A program made the position numbers and the translations under genes. This document shows, piece by piece, positions 11,141 to 21,570 of a DNA stretch of 64,000 bases. The notes under the pieces are model-generated. The model saw nothing but the letters and a program-made list of their open reading frames with translations, ran no database searches and was not told the origin of the DNA. The stretch spans positions 32,751,001 to 32,815,000 of the forward strand of contig CANTUQ010000004.1 in assembly GCA_947683425.1 (NCBI GenBank). The letters run 5' to 3'. Source of the DNA: Excoecaria cochinchinensis. Taxonomy: Eukaryota; Streptophyta; Magnoliopsida; Malpighiales; Euphorbiaceae. Each line of letters opens with the position of its first letter. The stretch's first letter is position 1.

Positions 11141-11981
11141 GTGCAGAAGGAGTTGCCTTGGGAGAGTCATCGCAACCAGGCCAATACAGTTGGGTTTTAG
11201 TGTAGGGCTTAATATTGTATTTTGATGATTCTTTTTGTATAGAACTCTCTTATGTTAATTTTGTAACAGCTTCCGCATATGTATAAGTGTATTTTTGGGT
11301 ACGTACTTATCTTTTATACCTGTTGGTTGATCAAACAATAATGTAATGTTTTCCGTTAAATTAATGCATGATCAGCTTCTTTCATGAATGATTTTGTAAG
11401 GTTTTTAATTACCCTGTATTTAGGTATGTATGTTTATGTATGAATGTACGTTTATTCTGTTTCTGTGTGGTGGCACTTTACCCATACGGCATCTCACTCC
11501 TTATCGGATGGGATCGCCTACGTATGAGTAGGGGGTGTTACATAATCAATAATGAAAACATGTCTAACATCATCTACTGTGGATTATTATGTGTCAAATG
11601 CTATGATTAAGTATGATGAATGAATGTGATTGACTAGTGGGGGTTTCCTTGATAAGCCATGTGAATGTGTAAATTACAGTTTATACAATGTTATGATTTG
11701 AATAAGATAAAGCTAGAACAAATGAACAAATAATCGGATTAATATTGTAGCCTGCGAGTCAAGTAGTGGATAGATAGGCATGCCTATAGGGCCTAAGTGC
11801 TGCAGTCCAATGCATCCAATTTCTCTGGAATCACAGTGCGATTTGAATCCTTACTGGATTCTTCAATGCGAAATTATTGATAATGTTGATATTTCTGTAC
11901 CTTATAGTACCGATGCGAATGTGAGTATCTACGGATACAATCTATTACTGTACCTTCGGGTACCAATGCGATACTCATTGT

Positions 11982-12351
11982 CCCTGTAAAAACTCACGGG
12001 AAAGAAAATCTGGTAAGCAATTATTTTGTCCTTTGATAAATTATGTTTCAAAATCAAAATTGCTGAGAAGGGCTTGCCATCTGGCAAAAATTTGTTTAGA
12101 AAATAAATTTTCAACATCCTTTTCTAAAATATGTTTTGCAGAAAGACAATCTATTCTTAATAAAAATCGTTTTATGTAAAGATCATCTTCAAATTTCATT
12201 ATGCAGGAAACAATGCTTCATATCTCCTTTTTAATGGTAGAATAATTTTTCTGTGTTTCATTCCAGCTACCTGAATAAAATCGTACCAATTCTTCTTTAT
12301 CATTTCTCTTTTGCTTAAGTATTCCTCCAAATCCTATATCACTAGCATCTG

Positions 12352-12353
<2 letters not shown>
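11982..12353 (-). pseudogene. Inverted fragment of caulimovirid RNase H
   Basis: The reverse complement matches 5630-6008 of the plus-strand viral copy closely, from the DASD motif to just before the pol stop codon. At some sites it lacks the damage seen in the other copy; for example the stop near 5660 is not present. It is bounded by the truncated LTR at about 11981 and by a (TA)n tract at 12354. Only a domain fragment remains, so it has no function. Confidence 0.85.

Positions 12354-12382
<29 letters not shown>
12354..12382. repeat. (TA)n tract at the virus junction
   Basis: Pure TA dinucleotides separate the viral fragment from cellular DNA. The flank after it (CAGCATATCACA...) matches 33884 onward, where a longer (TA)n tract has no virus next to it. 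Confidence 0.9.
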
Positions 12383-12639
12383 CAGCATATCACATATCCA
12401 TGTTTGCCACTTGATTGTTATGTATTACTATTAATTCTAGTAGTAAATTAGGAGTTTCGCACACAAACCACATAATAAACTTATCATGTTCAAACCTAAA
12501 TCATATTTTACTTACATATATTCACATGTTTCTAACATCATATATATATATATACACACACACATATTTCTATACATTACTATATTATTATATAATGTTA
12601 GTTGGCTGTCTTTTATAAATAAAACTATTACAGATACTA
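12383..12639 (-). mobile_element. LTR fragment, paralogue of 33884-34222
   Basis: This sequence is closely similar to 33884-34222, including the tail AACTATTACAGATACTAT. It is the insertion target of the gag-only Tekay element: TACTA at 12635-12639 is repeated at 30096-30100. In the paralogue the segment follows an LTR hairpin cassette, so it is probably the interior of a degenerate Tekay-like LTR. Confidence 0.6.
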
Positions 12640-12950
12640 TGTAACACCCCGATACCCCCGGGAAGGAATATCGGGTTGCAACACACGCCAAACACATAAA
12701 TACGCACATGCTGAACACGAACGAGCTAAACTAACACATGCAAGAATAGAAATAATATAAATCGTAGCTTAAACTTACATTACCAAAACTTATAAAGTAT
12801 ACATATAAAAATTCACTACGTGCTAAGTATCCAAAATTTACATGCATTTACAACTTATACAAAAAGCTCCTATACTAGTACAAAAGAACAATTTCAACTC
12901 CTAGTGGCAAGCAGATGTACTTCCTTCCATAGAACAAAACCTACAACCTA

Positions 12951-12987
12951 CACGGGAAAAATACCCGTGCTAAACGATAACGCTTAG
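12951..12987 (-). other. LTR hairpin cassette in the 3' LTR
   Basis: Arms CACGGG / CCCGTG (12951-12969) and CTAAACG / CGCTTAG, matching the cassette at 27792-27829 in the partner LTR with a few substitutions. Confidence 0.7.
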
Positions 12988-13632
12988 TCGGGATAAATAA
13001 CGCAAAGCATTCTACCGAAGTCGCACAAAAGTCACACCTTTGACATTCATAATCATGCTCGGTACATAATGATAGTCATAATTCATCATGCATATAAACT
13101 CTTACTCTTACACTAGTCATACTAATGAAGCATCATTCTCATGCATTCACAAATACATAGAACAGTGACTTCTACTTCAACTCATGTACAAAACAAAGCA
13201 TTTATAAGCCTGAAGTCCTCTAATGGTGGATACGGATACCTCTAGTTACCATTTAATAGTATCATACAAGTAGAGACCTAACTCAAATCATTCGAATACA
13301 CTACATATTCAACATATAGGCACAAACGGTGCCCCATTAGCAGCTGCACTCTAACCCGTTATAAGCATTCTTATCTACCCACTACTATCACCATTCAGGC
13401 CTAACATAAACACTCTATATACTATATCATATGCATTACAATCACTCAAGCATTATATCATGATTCAATCATATATGATCAATATCACATGGCATGTCAT
13501 GTTCAACACTTAATAAGCATGTATACACTTAGTTCCATTCTTAAACTCTTATGCCATAGCATTATTTACCCATAAATTTGATTGACAACCATTCATATAC
13601 TCATTTCATAATGTTAGACATGAGTTGGACAA

Positions 13633-13847
13633 TGTAGACACCGGGTCCTGAGTCAGCCTAGATCGAAGTTACCCAATGATGATAATTGCCTTCACAGGCT
13701 TAAAAGGTTAAAAGTGATGGTTTTCTCGTCAAATTTGCATTTTAGAGTGAAAAATTAGAAAATAATAAAAAATATTTAAAAAAATTAATTTTGAAAAATG
13801 GGGGCTTAAAATTATAGTGTTTTTAGTCAATTTAAAAAATAAAAAAA

Positions 13848-13878
<31 letters not shown>

Positions 13879-16512
13879 AAAAATTTTCGGACCGCGAGTG
13901 TCGGGCGCCCAGCTCGCGGGCGCCAGACGCCCAGCACGCAGACGCCCAGGCGCCCAGCGCGGTAGGCGTGATTTGGCGACGCGCAGCGTTGTGCGCACTG
14001 CGTGCTCCTGCGCACGATTTTCGCGCCTCTGCGCACGGATTTCGCGCAGCCTAGCTGCGTGAGGCCGTCGCTCTATAGCGACGGGCTTCCTGGCCGTCGC
14101 TACAGGGTCTGATACCCTTTTCCGATTTTTCAGCCTTTTCCGATTTTTTCACCCAAAAATCCGTTTTTTATCCCATTTTTTTGGGGTTTTTGACTTCAAA
14201 TTAAATTCTAAAATATTTTTTTAGATAATTAAATAATAAAACTTGATTTTATCATTAAAAATAAAGGAATTTTGTGTTAAAATAGGTTTTTTCCTTAATT
14301 AAATTAGGGCAACATTTTTTTATCCTATAAAGACTTTATGATGAAATCAAAAGGAGGCTCCTCCACACATTTTTAGACTTAAAATTTCCAGAATTCTTCT
14401 TCTTCTATTTTCTCTTTAAAAAAAATTCCCCAACCAAAGATCAAAAAGAAAAATAAAATGTTTCATTCTTTTTCCAACATAATTTCTTCTAAACATATTT
14501 TTTAGGGGAAGTTTTGTTGTTTGATTTAATTGTTGAGACAAATAGAATAATTATTTGTTCTCAAAATTGCTTTTAATCTTTTATTTTGTGTTCAATAAAA
14601 CTTTTTCATTGATTTCGTTTTGAATCTCTTTTTGATAAAAAATTGATTTTGAGACAAATAAAATAATTGTTTGTCATCAAAATCTAATTTTTATTTGATT
14701 TTCTAAAATAAAACTTCAATCAATTTTTTTTTATGAACAAAGTGATTGATTGTTCTTGAAATCATTTTTCTTTATTTTAATCAATAAAAAACTTTTTTTT
14801 GATCAAAATGATTTCTTTAGGCAAAGGTATCAATTCTTTGTTCTTAAAGAATTTTTGATCATTTTTTTTTTCATGTTTGTTGGAATAAAATTCCAACATT
14901 TTCATCATATTTCACTCTAATATTGTGAATCATCAAACAAAGAAATCGATCATCTTTTACCTTCATCGAATCCGAAACTCTGAGGGTAAACATTCTGGGC
15001 TTGTTCTTATTATTTCTTTTGGTTCATATCTAATTTATTTATGTATATTTTATTTTATTGTTTTCATTTATTTTATTTATTTCAGATTTGTTTTATTTAA
15101 TTTGTTTATATATGATTTTTATTCATATAAATATTGATTGTTTATTATTTTTAACATGTAATTAATTTGTTTCACTTTAATTCATCATTATTTTTAACAT
15201 GTAATTAATAAATTCATTTTAATTGATCTTTTTGCCATGTAAATGGTTTATATCATTTGTAAACATATTTAATTAATCATATTGTTCATTTAATTGTTTT
15301 CATCATTCTTTAATTGTTTTCATTTATTATTCTTTTCTTTATCATTTTATATATTCTTTGATTCGTTTATCTTCATCATCATTGTTATCATGTTCATATT
15401 TTTACATGTATTATTTAATTAACATGTTTATTTTATTTTCATCACATCATTCAATCATTTGTCATATAATGCATGTTTCTCATTTATTTTGGTTTATTAA
15501 CATTTTGATTCCATTATCATTCTTTTCATATCATCTTATTTTATTTTATTTTGTTATTAATTATTTTGTATGTTTAATTGATTTAATTGATTTAATCACT
15601 AACATTATTTTATTTGTATTTTGTTTTTATGTCTAAACTCATTTTTCGCTTGGGTGTTTTTGCGAGCACATCGGGAGGTCCAAAAAGGCTCGTTTGGTTC
15701 ATACATTTATTTTCTTTATTTGTAATATTTTATTTAATTTTGCCATATAATTTTCTTGTAAAATTCTTTATTTAGGCACGCTAAAAAGAAAATCACAAAA
15801 ACGTTTCTATTAATTAACTTGACATTTTTTCTAAATAAAAGGGGACCAATGTCCTAGTTTTTCATACCCAAATAAATCATCACATCAAAACTGTTTCATA
15901 ATAAATATGCATGCGAGGACCAATGTTCTCACTATTAATGAATAACCCGTTTTATGCATGTATTTCACTTTTATAAATGGGAGTTGTATTCCGCTCCTAG
16001 TGTTATTGTAATTTGTTTTTGAATGCTTCATTTTGGATTTTGCTTACATTTACCGCTTTTGGTATGAATGATTGCGCCTTTAATTTAAATTGCATTGTGT
16101 GGAAAGTTGATGAAACAATGAATTCAAAACTTAATTATAATATTAATCAAGGTATAAATAAATGAGAAGTCCCGAACCAGCTCTGGTCTTTGGGCTCAAG
16201 AGGCTAGATGTTTACCCTCCAAGACACCTCTTGTGTCACGAGGCTTTAGCGTTAATCCTAGGCTCCTTAGGGCGAGAGGTTTACCTTCCCCCTTTGGCTG
16301 GCCCAAAATGGATACTAAGCGCAGTCTTAGGCTCTCCGAGGCGAGATAAACTTTCCCAATGTTCTATTGGGTGGCGACTCCATGAAACCTCCTTGTTGCC
16401 CAACATAGACGCACTTGCAATTTATTGCAAGCTGTCAACGGGCCCACAATTGCCCGATCGCCCACGTGCGGGCGGTCATAGGGGCGGCCGCGGGGATCCG
16501 GCGCGCGTCACA
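13633..16512 (+). repeat. 5' LTR of the gag-only Ogre-type element
   Basis: 2880 bp. It contains an (AAAT)n run at about 13846-13880, a GC island at 13888-14112, very AT-rich DNA to about 16150, and a GC-richer 3' end. A 12-base copy of the primer-site start, GTGGCGACTCCA, lies at 16371-16382. Confidence 0.92.
13888..14112. repeat. GC-rich island of GGCGCCCAG-type repeats in the 5' LTR
   Basis: Short repeats such as GCGCCCAGC, ACGCCCAG and GCGCAC-type words in otherwise AT-rich sequence. The island sits about 250-480 bp from the LTR start. The partner LTR has the same island at 21808-22045, with several small indels. Confidence 0.75.
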
Positions 16513-16513
16513 G

Positions 16514-16532
16514 TGGCGACTCCACTGGGGAC
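16514..16532 (+). promoter_or_regulatory. Primer-binding site
   Basis: TGGCGACTCCACTGGGGAC begins two bases after the LTR end. The same word follows the LTR of the minus-strand Ogre-type element (46908-46927). This primer site is typical of Ogre/Tat elements and is usually assigned to an arginine tRNA; I could not check the tRNA. Confidence 0.8.
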
Positions 16533-17440
16533 ATGCTCGAGACTTCGATTCGAAAGTACATTGATTAAAAATCATAATTGAGTTTTAATTTAAAATTTTC
16601 ATCTTCTTTCAAAACTGCATTGCATCTCATTAGAGCCTTAGATCTACGCTAGTTTGGTCCCTCTTTTAGCCCCGGTGCGTTCCCGAAGCACGGCCCTATT
16701 TTCACTCAATTTAGGGAAGTGTTAAGGATAATCACCAGCCCAAGCCTCGTACCATCATGGTATATTAAATGGTGACCCGATCAGTCATTACGCTCGTGAT
16801 AAGCTAGACCCGTCGGCAGGGATCATGCCTGGGTAACCCTAAAGTAACATCACCCATGACCAAAGCTCATGTAATGGAAATAGTCACTTCCCCTAGTTGG
16901 TATGAACCGTAATACCTTGCTTGCTATATGGATCATTTTGTATTGGACAAACCCAAATAATCTGATTGGTCACCTAATCAAAGGCTTTCATGCCCCGATA
17001 GGCCCAGATGACTTATTGGGATTGCCTAAATACATAACGATCATAACCCATATGCTTGCACATTAGATAAGAGATGTTATGATGCCGGTTTTCCACCGAG
17101 CACTATACGCATCCATTGGGTTCCCCGCTAACCCATGGATTAAGCCCACCTAGGAAAGAGATCGCATTACCTCGTGTGTGTGAGTAATAAGGTTGGAAGG
17201 ATTTACTTGCTTGCATGTGATTGTAAATGTTGCATAGCTCACTATCATGCATTGTATATGTCATTCATGCATTATCCTAACAATCTAATTTTTTCAGCGA
17301 TCATAGATTCATCTAAGTGGACTAGAGGTTCCGACGGTCGGCTAGTAAGGACAAATCTGCTCTTTGAGTTGTCGAAACTAGTGTCTGACTGGGATTCTGA
17401 GTCATTCCCATCAATCAGTGAATCCTCTCTTGAATCATCA
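16533..17440 (+). other. Untranslated leader of the Ogre-type element
   Basis: About 0.9 kb between primer site and gag. A possible 3' splice site (CTAAC at 17277-17281, T-rich run, CAG ending at 17297) is kept at the same place in the minus-strand relative (CAG at 46141-46143). The frame is also open upstream of the gag ATG from 17174, and the translated text there is similar in the relative (FSAIID, RLVR), so gag may start earlier or by splicing. Confidence 0.5.
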
Positions 17441-18847
17441 ATGGCAGAAGAAACCGGAGCACTGACCACTCAAGACCTAGCTAGGAGGCTAGAGGACTTC
17501 GAACGGAGAGTGCTAGACATGATGGGTGCTATGGCTGAAAGGATTGCCCATCCACCTGCTACCCCACAGCCGCCTGCTACTCTACAGCCACAGGCAGCCC
17601 CTCCTCGGGGGCAAGCCGAACCACCTGCTGGTGGGGAGGCTCCCTTCGTTGGAGCTGCTGCTTGCCAACCCAACAATGAGCACAGGGCTGCTGCACCCAT
17701 CGAGCCAAGAGGGGAAAGGATTCATAACCCCAACGATGATTTCCTGATGGAGGAAGAAGAAGAAGAGGTGCCGATAGTCCACCAAGCTGCGAGGCCCAGA
17801 GCACCCAGAGTAGAGGATGAAGCTTTAAGAGGTATGAGACAGCAGATCGAAGCTATCACCCGCATGCTCTCAGCTGGAAAGGGGGTCAACCCAGAAGACA
17901 GAGATCTGGGGGATGAAGAGTTGCTGCCCCAAAGATTCAAGATGCCCGAGCTGCCGAAATTTGATGGCACCTCTGACCCATCCGCCCACATCAAGCAGTA
18001 CACCTTGGTCATGAAAGGCACAGGGCTGAGCAAGAAGCAAAAGGTGGAATATTTCTGCCTTAGTCTGGTGGGCCCGGTAGTTGATTGGTACCACGGGTTG
18101 GATAGGAGGTCCAAAGAGGACTGAGACCTTTTGACCGAAGAATTCATGAAGCAGTATGACTGCAGCACTAGGATGGAGGTCACCCTAAAAGACCTCGAGC
18201 TTCTACAGCAGAAGAATGATGAGTCATTCCATGAGTACCTTACAAGATGGAGAAACAGGGTCATGGAGATGAAGAGGAAGCCTGACACTGCAGATCAGAT
18301 TAGGCTATTTATCAGAAACTCATGCCCTTACTTAAGGGACTTGCTCAGTTTTAAGGGGCTCAAGGACTGGGAGTCGCTTAAGGATATCGATATAGAAGCT
18401 GAGGCGGCTTACCAAGCAAAGAAAGCAAGCCAAAATAACTTTGCTGGGAAAGGCTATGGGAACCAGTCGGGATTCAAATCAGGAGGTGCCGGGAACAGCA
18501 ATAGCAGAAACGGTAGGACGGCAGAGGTCTCAGCTACTGGAGTTGGGCAGGGTCAGAGATACTACTCCAACTTAGGCCGCTCTCTATCCTGGGTGCTGGA
18601 GAGACTAATGAAAGAAGGCAAGTTGCAACCTTTGCCACCCAGACCAGCCTTGAGTCAGGGACAGCCGGGACATAGAGGTGATCAGTACTGCGCTTACCAC
18701 CAGCACACTGGCCATTTGACTGACCATTGCTGTATTCTGAGAAACAAAATCCAGGATCTCATTGAGACCAATCAGATCGCAGATCCTGAGAAGAGAGAGA
18801 AAAAGAAGAAAGCAGGTTATAATGCAGTCCCTCCACCGCGAACATGA
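17441..18847 (+). pseudogene. gag of the Ogre-type element, one in-frame stop
   Basis: The product would be the capsid/nucleocapsid protein that packages element RNA. The chosen ATG (17441) begins MAEETGALTTQDLARRLEDF. A proline-rich stretch and an acidic run (EEEEEEVP) follow. The gag core includes FKMPELPKFDGTSDP, YFCLSLVGP and DWYHGLDRR. A TGA at 18122-18124 stands where the related element has TGG (Trp). The same frame then runs on through FMKQYDCSTRMEVTL and a zinc-binding-like YCAYHQHTGHLTDHC segment to TGA at 18845-18847. Without the stop it would be about 468 codons. No protease or pol follows. Confidence 0.85.
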
Positions 18848-20835
18848 TCGTGTCTTGTGGCCCACTAGTGATATTGCTTTTAGATGCTGAAATTCTTTTT
18901 ATTTCTAAAACATTTTATGTTATAATTTTCGATTTGTAATGAAGAGAACAATTTTTGCTTATTCGTATAATGTTTCTATTGATTTCATTTCGCATGATCA
19001 TAACACATTAACTTTGGCATTAATTCAAATAATATGACTGCAGTTAATCTCAGAAACTTTGGGGAACCCAAAGAAAATTTTGATAGCATCTAACATAGCT
19101 CCTGCAGAGAGGGAAATTGAAAAGAAAAAAAAACTAGTTGCAATTAGGAGACTGGATGGAAACTCACTAAGAGCACTAGAACCTTTCTGATTACCCGTCA
19201 AAGCGATCCCTGGATGAGACGGAACCTAGAAAATGATTTAGGCAACATTTTCTTTGTATAGTTCCCTAAATGACCATTTCCTACCCTTACTTCACAATCG
19301 CTTGCTAGCCCATTGAGCCTTTATGTGGGTATGCTAAATGCGTGCCAATTTTGTTGTTACACATGTTAAAACTATCCCCTCGCCTAAAATGATTTTGACT
19401 TCCCCTTAGAAGAGTGGCCTCTCTAGCAGGGATGGATGAACGTTTTAACAATTAACAATTTCTTTGTGGGTTATCAAAATTGACTTGGTAAGGATGAGTT
19501 TACAATTTGAGAAGAGGGTTTCAGTCATGCGCCAAAGACATGAGCTCCTTAAAAAAAAAGTAGAGCTCAAAATAATAACCACTTGACGAGTTTTGATGAT
19601 TACCTTTTTAACTGTCAATCTGATCTTAAATGAGCTAAAATGTTATCAAATCCAAATTCAAGAATACCTTTGTATATACAACTAAGCTGAGAATGGTTCA
19701 TCCACCAGTCGAGAAAATATTGCGGCCATTTTTCCCTAGCGGCCTGATCCTCCTTTGATAGCCATCTACCTAAGCCTAACATTACAACCAAAGTAAGACC
19801 TTTTGATTCTTGGTTCAGTCTTATCCAATTAGCGAAGATGACCTTCTAATAAGGTTTGGTACGTAAGAAGAGGCATATGGTGTTTCTTAAGCTTAAAGCG
19901 AGGAGCCACGAGTGCATTCATGCATTCGAGTTAAGTCTCGTCCCCAAAGTTGCATCTAGAATTCGCATTCAAAGAAAAAGATTAAGAGATGAGAGGGAAT
20001 CTTCAATCATAAAACCTGAGAGGGTTGATTGATAACAGGAGTTTGATGCTTTCAAGATCTATCTCGAGATTAGCTAAAGTCTTGTATTTTTTAAAGTCAA
20101 TGCCAAAATAATGATCATGTTTAATGAAATCAAATTGAAACACATGCATTTATGCAATGATGTGATCAGAGTATTGTACCCTGTGTGATCAAAGTCATGT
20201 ATCTGCCTACCCTCTGCTACTCTCAGCACGCAAACGCTTCAGCCGATTCATCCTGTTATCAGATGTGCAAAATCAAGCTCATGCAACCATGTCCTAAGAC
20301 TCCCTAAAGATTCTTGCCAACAACTTCAGCAATCTTCAAAAAAAAAAGCCGTTAGAGTGAAAACCGTAACTGGCGCTCTAAGCAAAAATTAGGCAAAAGG
20401 ATAGGGTGAAAACCTGAAAACAGGCAGTCTGTCCTTCAAAAAAAAAAAGAAGAAAGAGAAAAGCCGCTGGATCGGGTTGGGTCCATTCTAGGCAAAAAAT
20501 AAGGCATAGGGTTATGTGAAAATCCACAAAGGACGCATCTCCCACTAAGAAAAGCTAGTGTGAAAATTCACAAGGGACGCACTACCTTCAAATAATGACT
20601 ACAGGTACCAGGTGAGAATCTCACAATCCCAAAGGGCATGAAATTCAAAAGCAGCTCAAAAGGCATCAATTATATCGCAAATTGCAGCTAGCCCGGCTAT
20701 CATCTCCAAGTCCCCATAGATGAATTTTTATCCTGCATTCCTACACAATTTATGCATTTCACTTGCATGCTCACCATTCCTGCATATTTTAGTTTCCCTA
20801 TTTTGCAGAAAAAAGAGATTTGATGCGGACACCGA
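18848..20835 (+). other. Non-coding interior of the gag-only Ogre-type element
   Basis: About 2 kb with no supported coding frame where pol would be expected. Near 20350-20600 it holds repeated GTGAAAAC/TC-type phrases (GTGAAAACC, GTGAAAATCC, GTGAAAATTC). The reverse complement of this block is found at about 39340-39600 in the full-length relative, so part of the 3' untranslated region is kept although pol is gone. Confidence 0.7.
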
Positions 20836-21410
20836 TCAAAGTCGAGTGATGACATCGGTCAAATCATCAATCAAAACCTCAACTCATTCATCAATCCAGA
20901 CATCGATCAAAACATATATCCAAGCCTCAAGTCAATCATCAATCCAGACATCGATCAAATCATCAATCCACATACCAGCTTAATCATCAATCCAAGCACC
21001 ATCCAATGACCTCTCAGGAGGCAATCAAATCAAAGACTTCTCAGGGAGCAGCAAATTGAAGACCTCTCAGGGGGCAATCAACCAAAGACTTCTCAGGGAG
21101 CAGTAAATTGAAGATCTCTCAGGGGGCAATGAACCGAAGACCTCTCAGGGGACAAACGATCAATAAACTAAAGACTTCTCAGGGAGCAGCAAACTGAAGA
21201 CCTCTCAGGGGGCAAACGATAAATGAACCGAATACCTCTCCGGGGGCAAATGATCAGCAAACTGAAGACCTCTCAGGGGGCAAACAAACGATCAATGAAC
21301 CGAAGACCTTTCAGGGGGCGATGAACTGAAGACCAATCAGGGGGCAAACGATCGATGAACCGAAGACCTCTCAGGGGGCAATCAACCGAAGGGCTCACAA
21401 ATAGCACCAC
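20836..21410. repeat. Tandem repeats before the 3' LTR
   Basis: First a short array of ATCAATCCAGACATCGATCA-like units (about 20863-20990). Then about a dozen units built on ACCTCTCAGGGGGCAA or ACTTCTCAGGGAGCA (about 21004-21400), with irregular spacing of roughly 30-45 bp. Variable tandem arrays before the 3' LTR are common in Ogre/Tat elements. Confidence 0.85.
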
Positions 21411-21555
21411 TTCAACAAACGAAAACACACCATGGTAATAACCACCATCTCAGAATTCTCCAGTTCGGAAAGGTAAGGGCTGCCTCAGGTACGCGTCTCT
21501 CCCCTTTTTTCCTTTGAGTTTAGGCTCACCTAGACACTAGTGTACTAGATTCCCC

Positions 21556-21570
21556 TAAACTGGGGGCAAC
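21556..21570 (+). promoter_or_regulatory. Polypurine tract
   Basis: AAACTGGGGGCAAC lies directly before the 3' LTR start TGTAGACACC. The minus-strand relative has a matching tract at 38346-38363. Confidence 0.8.

Larger units (their letters stand above)
8956..11542 (+). mobile_element. Solo LTR of a Tekay/Del-type retrotransposon (2.6 kb)
   Basis: It begins TGTCACACCCC at 8956 and ends GGGGGTGTTACA at 11542, with a perfect 5-bp target duplication TAATC (8951-8955 and 11543-11547). It contains a CpG palindrome island (10063-10395), the 20-base tag at 10631-10650 and the complete three-hairpin cassette (11056-11140). There is no internal region. It lies inside the truncated LTR 6270-11981 and is therefore younger than it. 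Confidence 0.92.
6270..11981 (+). mobile_element. Truncated Tekay-like LTR, split by a nested solo LTR
   Basis: It starts TGTAATGGCCCG at 6270, directly after viral sequence, and runs to 8955. It resumes at 11543 after the nested solo LTR and stops near 11981 against an inverted viral fragment. The block 7993-8198 is clearly related to 28440-28640 and 24452-24640 in the gag-only Tekay element, which supports the lineage call. A GCCTGCGAGTCAAGTAGTGG-type tag (11750 on) is shared with other LTRs here. The conserved hairpin cassette and the GTTACA end are missing, so the 3' part was lost. No coding sequence. Confidence 0.65.
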
